From: Branchiostoma floridae
Taxonomy: Eukaryota > Chordata > Leptocardii > Amphioxiformes > Branchiostomatidae
Direction of reading: 5' to 3'
Assembly (NCBI RefSeq): GCF_000003815.2
Contig: NC_049993.1
Coordinates: 10,848,495 to 10,878,133 of the forward strand
Length of the DNA stretch: 29,639 nucleotides
The notes below the pieces were generated by a model that ran no database searches, had not been told where the DNA came from, and worked only from the letters and a program-made list of their open reading frames with translations. The position numbers were made by a program, and so were the translations under genes. Positions 1-8,300 of the stretch are shown here, piece by piece (the stretch's first letter is position 1; every line of letters begins with the position of its first letter).

Positions 1-1786
1 TGGAAATGGTCAGACGTTTCAGATAACATCCACTATCTTTCATCTGTGACACTGAAGTGATCTGTGAGAAACAAAGTCAAGCTGAAGACAATTTTGGATT
101 TCAATAGGAAACAAAGGACATGTGCTGTTGTTATCAATATGTCTTTTTTCTATGCCACACCTACAATACTCTTCATTACATTTAATTTAGAATCTATAGA
201 ATTACAGGGTGTATCTATAACCTCAAGTGACACTCTTTGAACTACCCTCCAAATCCTTTATGCTAGAAATGCTTTCAATGCATCAGGAGCTTAACAAATA
301 CCTCTGTCTTGTCCGATCAAAACAATGTCTGACGTTACATTTTAATCATCTCCTCTCAATCTGATCTCCAAATGATTTATAGCAGGGATTAGTGACAAGC
401 TGTGCAGATATTGTGTCATTACCGGCTGGCAGGGCAACAGAATGATACCAGATAGACTGTTCCTCTGTGTGTTGTAAATTTGCTTTTTAATTTGCCTTTT
501 TGTGCATAAATAAGGGTTGGATTAGTGCTACGGTGTACTGCAAGTTCATTGAGAAGCAAACAGAACTGGTACTTTTGCCTCTCAATTAGATCTATAAAGT
601 GTATCAAACAAGGGCTTCATGTATTGAATGAAATATGTAAATCTTGACGTTTGTCAGAAGACAATATGCTCAAATATCCACCCTGGTGAAACAACTGCCA
701 ATGGAATCCACACATATAGAGCTTTGCCTTCACCCAACATCTTCCAACAATGACCCAATGCAGAAAATTCCTGCAGTTCTGGCAATGGGCAATCAACATT
801 GGGTTAGACCATTGGGGAAGCCATGGTTCAACTTTTATGTACTATTATCAGTCAGTCTGTGCAGACTATGACTGTTTTCAGACATCCTGATGACGTGTCC
901 AGTCCATCTCAGTTGTGAAGTGCTCACAGAGAACCATTGAACCCTTCACTACAACATTTGTATACATGTAACAATAATTTAAACACTGGGGGAGAAGGTT
1001 GGTGCCATGACACTGGTTAACAAAATAACAAGATCAGCTCTTTCAGTGTAATTTGTTTCTTTCGTGTTACTTAACATTGTTTAATTAAACGCCAAGTAAA
1101 AGACAGTCTGTATTATATATATTTATAAAATAGATGCAAGTAAATTATGTGTCAGTATGTAGATATATGTAATGTTAACTTTTACCTGAAATCTATTATT
1201 CACGGGTGCAGGTTTTGGGTCACCTTTTCAACTAACCTAGTATTGTGTATACAATAGAAAGATGTCCACAAAACCTTGTACCTGTGCCAGCTATTTCTAG
1301 TTCACCTTTGGGCTGACACCAAATATCTGATATGATGTAAGCTGTTTTTCATGTTGTACTAAGCTCCTAACACCATGGTAATTAAAAGTACAGGAGACCT
1401 GTCAGAAATGCCAATCCATGAGTCTATCTGTAATCCCCACAGAGCTGCAGGATTATGGTGGGATGATTGGCTGAATTTGCTCATCAAACAACATGATTAC
1501 AGACTAAAGATAAACTGATGAGGCAGTCAAAGAGATTTAACATGAGCTCGCCCTCTCTGGCATGACTCCAGCCCCAGTAATAAAGACAGTGATGGAAGGT
1601 CATGAACATAGATGGCCCTATTCCCAGTAGTGAGGTTTGCGAGGATAAATCTCAAGTCAGATTCCGTAAGTAAAACACTAGTATGTTTTGTGCTTGATAC
1701 TGTACACCATAAATGCTGAATTGTTACCCTTTGCCCAAAAGTTAAAAGTTAATCTTTTAGTTTTAAAACACAACTACTGTAAGTGT
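1..1786. other. Intergenic region, no gene recognised
   Basis: AT-rich sequence beyond the 3' end of the minus-strand MUTYH gene. Only short open frames occur (60-75 codons), on both strands, without recognisable protein features or matching splice sites. No RNA gene, long repeat or transposon end could be seen. It may hold the 3' flank of MUTYH or regulatory DNA, but nothing in the sequence shows this. Confidence 0.6.
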
Positions 1787-1792
1787 TTTATT
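1787..1792 (-). terminator. MUTYH: Candidate MUTYH polyadenylation signal
   Basis: The minus strand reads AATAAA here, 143 bases beyond the TAG stop of MUTYH at 1935-1937. It is the first canonical hexamer I noticed after the stop. The actual cleavage site cannot be seen from sequence alone. Confidence 0.5.
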
Positions 1793-1934
1793 AAGATCCC
1801 TTTCTTGATAGGAATGTGGTTGTAATTGTGTCAGTTATTCGTGTGTTAGTTGTTTTGATTTACATTCATCTATTCACAGACAGACCAAAGAACATGAATG
1901 TTACTAATCTAAAACATACTTCAGTAGTTCAGCC

Positions 1935-2309
1935 CTATGCCTTAGTCTTTACACCTCTTGGCTTGAAGAAGGAGTCTAGAGCCATTTGCTTCTTCTTGTC
2001 ACTGCTATCACTTGAAGACTTTCTCTTCCTCTTGTTGGAAACCTGAGGAGAAAACACATAATCAGCCTCCTTCCATTCTTCATGTTTGTTGTAGCCCTAT
2101 GAAATACCAACGATATTTGCAATCAGGACATTTAGGCTTCAAACACTGGACAAATCTTACACAGTATTCAAGGCATCAACATCCAATCATAAGAAATCTA
2201 ACATCAATGACAGCTGGGGCAGGTAACCTACATGTACCTTGGTTCCTGTACTGTTCCTGTTGGCTGGGTGCTGGCTCTCCGATTTAGATGCTACATAGGC
2301 CTTAAACAC
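1935..2309 (-). CDS. MUTYH: MUTYH exons 15-16: C-terminal tail with PCNA-binding box
   Basis: Exon 15 (2309-2238) encodes [15 protein letters not shown] and following residues. Exon 16 (2042-1935) encodes a Ser/Lys-rich stretch [15 protein letters not shown] (a likely nuclear localisation signal) followed by Q523-M-A-L526-D-S-F529-F530, an exact QxxLxxFF PCNA-interacting (PIP) box, and a TAG stop nine residues later. A PIP box at this end is known for MUTYH and couples repair to replication. The acceptor and first 37 nt of exon 15 are duplicated upstream at 2446 (see the repeat entry). Confidence 0.92.
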
Positions 2310-5300
2310 CTGAGAACAACAAAAAAAGTTTTTAGGAGTCCTGATACAACAAAATTGTGTCTTGATTTAGTTTCCCACCATTATGCCTTATTTCCTGCAC
2401 TGGTAATGTGGCTCTCTGATTTAGATGCTACATAGGCCTTAAACACCTGAGAACAACAAAAAAAGTTTTTAGGAGTCCTGATACAACAAAATTGTGTCTT
2501 GATTTAGTTTCCCACCATCATGCCTTATTTCCTGCACTGGTAATGTGCCACCCTACTAGACGTTTTCTTCACGGAAGATCTTGCATTTTTGCGAGCTGTA
2601 ACATCAACCCAAGGAAGGTGAAGGAAAACTCAGGGGGGGGGGGGGGTAGAGAACCTTATCTCTGCTGCCTATGCCCATAACCAACAAAGACTTAGTGCCA
2701 AATGACACAGACTTGGTGTCAAATGACTACCTTGCAAAGATTACGTTTTACAAAAATAATGGTGAAACTGTCTTCAGACACCCCACTGTGCAGTCAGGCC
2801 AAATAAGCCAGATGTGGGTATGTTTCCCTAGGAAGCATGGAGGTCCATGTAGGAAGATCACAGTTTGTAGACATGTTTGTATGATGCACTGATGTTGCAA
2901 CTTCTCTCACTGAACCTTGGTATTCAATGCTAAATGTTAGATTTAGCTTACTATGTAAAGAAATGGCAGGAAAATCAAGTTTTTGTATTGTCCAAATATT
3001 ACGTAGCATAGCTTTAACAGGTACAGAACTCTCACCTTCCTCATGGCTGTGGATAATGCAGCACCCTGCAGTTCAGACCTGGTCACCCATCGACTAGGGG
3101 GCGCTTCTTGCTTACCAGTCCCTCCATCTTGTCCATCATGGTGTTGTACATCAAATGTCTCCACCATGTAAGTCTGATGAATGTGAGAGAAAATGTGGAC
3201 AACCTGGGGGAAAAGGAACACAAAGGAACATCACATGACAATTGATCAAAACACAGTATGCTATGCTTTTTGAAACATAGTACAATAGCTGGTGTCTTAT
3301 TAAGTCACTGTTATGTTGAATGGTGGTTATACTGGCATGCGCAATATAACGGGAGGTGCCCCAACACGGTACGCTTTTTCTTGCGCTCAAACTCATGGCG
3401 CTCCATCGCTAGTTACCTGAGAGTGGTCAAATTTTGATGACTGAATTTTTTACACATAGATTTGAACAACATACTTGAATAAGAAATGCATTCATGTGGT
3501 TCATGAACCTTTCGCGCTGCGTGTTACAAGCGGCAAACACTGAGAGACAATTTCGTGTATGTAACCTTCCAATTTTGTGCTACGCTGGACAGTGTGCCTA
3601 ACTCGGTACGCTTTTTTTATATTTTGCTCTCTTCAGAAGTAAGTGGTAAATTTAAGTACACAGAAAAAAAATCAATAGTATGATATTTTAGCTTTCTTTT
3701 GACAGTAAAATCGTGACTGTATGTACTTCTTGTCTCACATGAGGAAGGCTGTACCTAGAACAATCCAGCTGATGTTTTACGGGCAATGGGCTGAATGCAC
3801 TGATTGTGAATGCCCGACTAAAAAAACCATTACGAAAAAACGACACCGCCAACATCAACAAAACTCTGTCTGATTATATGAAAATATCATCTACATCTCT
3901 CTGTCAAGTCTTATTTTCATAGACAGCACGAATCATTTGTTACAGTCAAATAAATCTTTGGAGCGTTCTCTAGTCTGCCACATTCACGGCCACACTCCCT
4001 TGGGAGTACAATGGGGGCAATGTTTATGTCGCTTCCTTTTGGTTGCTTTTCTACTCAACAAACATTTGAAGACCCATATTCATAGTGTTTTATGGAGCTT
4101 TATTTATGTGTATCATGGCAGTTGTGTGACTGCTTGGATGAGTTCGTATAGTTAACGACACGAGCCGCCAGTACGCAGAGGCCGGTGACCGCAGTGATTC
4201 AGCACTGTCAACATTACTGTTAGAATTCTGCTCTTAAAAAAACATGAAGTAAATATGTTAAAGTATACTTGGAATGCAAATTAAAGCTGTGTGTATGGAC
4301 TTGGTTTATTTACCTTTGTAATCAGCATAGTCAGTGGCAACAAACACGGTGTACTTATGGATAATAAGATCAGCAAAAAATCCGTACCGTCTTACGACGG
4401 GGACCGTCTTAGGGCGGCCCCCGTTATAGATACACATACATCTTTAAAAACAACATTTGAAATAAAATGAATTTTCAAAGGAAAACCTTAGAAGAGAGTC
4501 AGAAAAAAGGGATGAATAGGCTGAGACAAGAAATTTGATGTCATAAAGGAATAAAATATATGTAGTTATCTATACCTCTCCAACATGAGTTCTCTTTTCA
4601 ACATCTCCAAATGTCAAACCAAGGGTGTCCTTTATGTAGCTGTCAATCAATGATTTCCTGGTCTCTGATTGGCTGTCTCTATCCAGTTGAACACTTGGAA
4701 ACTCCCACAGGCCTGCTAGCAGCCCTAAAAAATAATATGTGGCATTATTTTTCATTTTCATCTTACAAACAAATATTTGGTATCTATCATAGTCCTGTCC
4801 ATGGCTGTCTTTACTGCAGTTATGAAAAATTACCCAATTTCAGACCAAAGGGAAATATATTGCTTTTTAAGCCTTGGTACTCAGCAACTCAAATTGATCC
4901 TGCTCACAGGAGATTGTGGGATAAGCCATAGGTCATTTAGGCAGACACTTGTTGTTGACATATCAACCTCTGGTAATAATTCATATTTTCTGTAATGTAG
5001 GTTCACTTTTATCTGTGGAGTCATCTAGGAAAGGGTCTCATAATTTAATGCCAGGTAATAAATATACATGTACTATTTACACGTAAATATCATGAACACT
5101 GTGTCACATTTGTGTGCAAAATATCCATCCTACCAATGGCAGTCATTTCAAAAATCTACATTCTTCCTCAAAATCATCACATTAAATATGTGCTATCTAT
5201 AACAAATGAAAAACATAAATATCTGACTTGGATCAAAGCAACCAGAGGAACATTTATCAAACAAAATGGCCATTCATTCATCAATCTTTAATCAATACAG

Positions 5301-8300
5301 TACAAAGGTTAGTGATTGAATATTTGCAAAGCTTATTATTGAGTTTGAAGGGACTTATTTTATGCAGTAAGGGGGTAACAACAGTACTGTATTAATGCAA
5401 TGCAAGACAGAGCACTTGCTCACGATGTAATGAGTGCACAGGTAGAACTCATTGCAAAAACTGACCGCACATAGAACCGTTGCAAATATCTAACAATTTA
5501 CAGTACCTGTTTCCGGCCTCTGAATAATAAGAAATTTTGTCTCTGGTCCTTCCGCACAGGAAACAATGGCAACAGCAGTCTGTTAAAGAAATTTATTTTT
5601 CTTGGTTTGTACATGACATATACAACACAAACATACAATTTGTAATGAAAAGGCACAGATTCTAGGATACATCTGACTGCACATGTGCAAAAAGAGGCTT
5701 CACAGTATGTTTCATCATCAACAATATGGAAAAGATGACCAGACATAACATTAACACACTACTACAGAAACACCCTCTACTGGTCCTACTGAAAATTACA
5801 ACTTTGTATTCCGACAGACGTAAACAAAATCATTTCACCTTTTCTTCCCTTGGAGGCTTTTTCTTTGCTTTCCTTGGATAGTTCATGACTCCAAGACTGC
5901 AAAAGACAGAGTCAAACAAAGTTTAGTAGTTATGGTATTAATATCAAGAGAACCCGTCAGAAGAATGTTCTAATAGTATTAACACTATTTTACCTTAATC
6001 CACGGAGCAACCTAAAGTCGTTCTTGCAAAAAACTGGTTATTTGGAGATTCCAGGTCAGTGACGGGTTTCAAATGTCAACATTTTCAAAATATTGCAATG
6101 TGAAATTACCTTCTATCAAAGAGGTTAAAAAATCACAGGAGTCACACTCGCAGCAAAGATCGGAACAATAGGAACTCTCTCCTCCTTTTTTTAACCTCTT
6201 TGCTTCTATTGACTTAACGATCCCCTAAATACCCTATTTTATATTACAACGGATATAGGTTACCCTACGGATAAAGGTGAATTAACGATACCAATCACTA
6301 ACCAAAGGCTGAGTAATGTTACAATGTAATGTGTTTTCAATTTTAAAAACTCAATATGCGTAATTTGTTATATCAAATTCAACTGTCTTGCACTGATTTG
6401 TTACATCTTTTTTATTGTAGAATAAAAATGTGCTTTTTTCAGGTAAACAGACAGCTTCACGATACAAAGATGTCTCAATATATCATACATTGTTGTGCGT
6501 GAAATTACCTGCTGTCCCATGGCTCTTCTTTAGGCAAGCAAAAACTGCAACCGTCAATCACTGCAATAACAATGGGGGCAATCACAAACGAATAAGTTTT
6601 ACATAAGTACATGTGGACTCTTTGATCATAAATTGACAAGAAATGAGTAAATGTTTCATAACGACGAATTTTCAGGCACTATAGAGAACATACATGTATT
6701 TGGGGATGCTTAAAAGAACATGACAATTGTCCTAAAAAGGTTTCCTTTATACATGATCATTTGTTTTTGGGAAATCTAGGGATATTGTCTTACCATCCTC
6801 AATGTCCTGCACACTGCCTGAAGCTTCCACTCTCTTCGTCAACATGTTCTCTAGCTTGTTGGCTGACTTCTTCTTCTCTTTTTCCACCTGTCAAGATTTT
6901 AATACGTCTATGGATTATGACTATTACTTGTTCCGTTCAAGCAATCGGTGACTTCTGATTTTTTGTGTGAAATCTCTGGATTGCGGTGCGCTGGATTGCA
7001 GTGCGCTGGATTGTGGTGCGCAGGATTGTGGTGTGCGGGATTGCAATGCGCGGGATTGTGGCATGCGGGATTGTGGCACGCAGGATTGCGGCGCACAGGA
7101 TTGTGGCGCGCGGGATTGCGGCACGCAGAATTGCGGCGCGCAGGATTCCTAGCCTACACACAGTACCTGCTGATAGGCCCTACAGAGCCCCCTGATAGGA
7201 CAGTCCCCACAGCTGGGGTTCTTGGGTGTACACACGGTCGCTCCTAACTCCATCATGGCCTGGTTAAAGTCTCCAGGTTTCTTAGGGTCAACCAGTCGGT
7301 CTGCAAGGGACCTGGGGGATGTTCAACACAAGACAACCTTCATACAATAAAAGTGTTTTATAGTCTTGGGTTGACAGTGTCTTTCTAGATGTAGTGAGTT
7401 GAAGATGAAGGATTTCATACAATCAATTTATGTACGTGTATCAACATTTTATAATTCATACTTACGAAAAACAGCTGTGCAATTTCTTTGCATTGAATGT
7501 CCCAGTTCTTAATATAATACAATCATATAGGGGTATGCTAAATAGGGTGGGATCCCTTTTCTTCTTCTCTTTCTAATTTTCACTTACCACATGACCTCCA
7601 TGACCTGTGGACTGGTGCTCTCTGCTCCGATGACCCGTAACCGTGACAACACACGAATAACATTCCCATCTACGACACCTGTAGCCTGGAAAATATTACA
7701 GAAATGCACTGAATTTCAAAACCATTTTTTAAAAATTGATCTAGAAATATAACCTACAGTGGGATAGTGAGTGAGTGAGTGAGAAAGCGAGTGAATGAGT
7801 GAGTGGGTGAGTGCATGAGTCAGTGGCTGAGTGAGTGGTTGAGCAAGTAAGTTAATGTGTGAGTGAGTGTGAGAGTGAGTGTGAGTGAGTGAGTGAGTGA
7901 GTGAGTGAGAGTGCAAATACCTAATTTTTATGTGCCTGTTGAAACATTTGCCCACATTGACAAGCCTAGCAATACATCAAAATGTGCAATATACATAGAT
8001 TACAATCTATACTCTGTTTTCAATTCCAACCAACATTAGCTACTATTACTGTTGCAAGACCTACATTTTAACTTATATGTATAACTACTGACCTGACTGT
8101 AGGCAATAGATGCGATGGCCCCGGCTGTATACCTGCCCACACCTGGGAGTTCTTTCAACAGAGAAGCAGCTGAACTGGGCATCTGTCCATCAAGCTCTTT
8201 CACAACCTAAGGATGCAAGTGTTGTGTAAAACATTCACAAGAGCCTTTACATTGATAGCCTTGAGTCCAGTCTTGTTCGCTTTAGTCCGCTCCAAAAGAT

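Noticed and set aside
2238-2547. A second MUTYH gene copy
   Set aside because: Only the acceptor and 37 nt of one exon are duplicated.
3937-4155. 72-codon frame inside the MUTYH intron 13 transposon
   Set aside because: No transposase motif and no acid triad visible; too short.
6978-7147. CRISPR-like regular repeat
   Set aside because: Units are contiguous 15-mers without spacers, in an animal intron.
6937-7247. Long overlapping frames on both strands, rich in Cys or Pro
   Set aside because: They come from a 15-bp tandem repeat without stops inside MUTYH intron 8; no independent coding evidence.
7716-7955. Ser/Thr/His-rich minus-strand frame
   Set aside because: Translation of a TCAC microsatellite.
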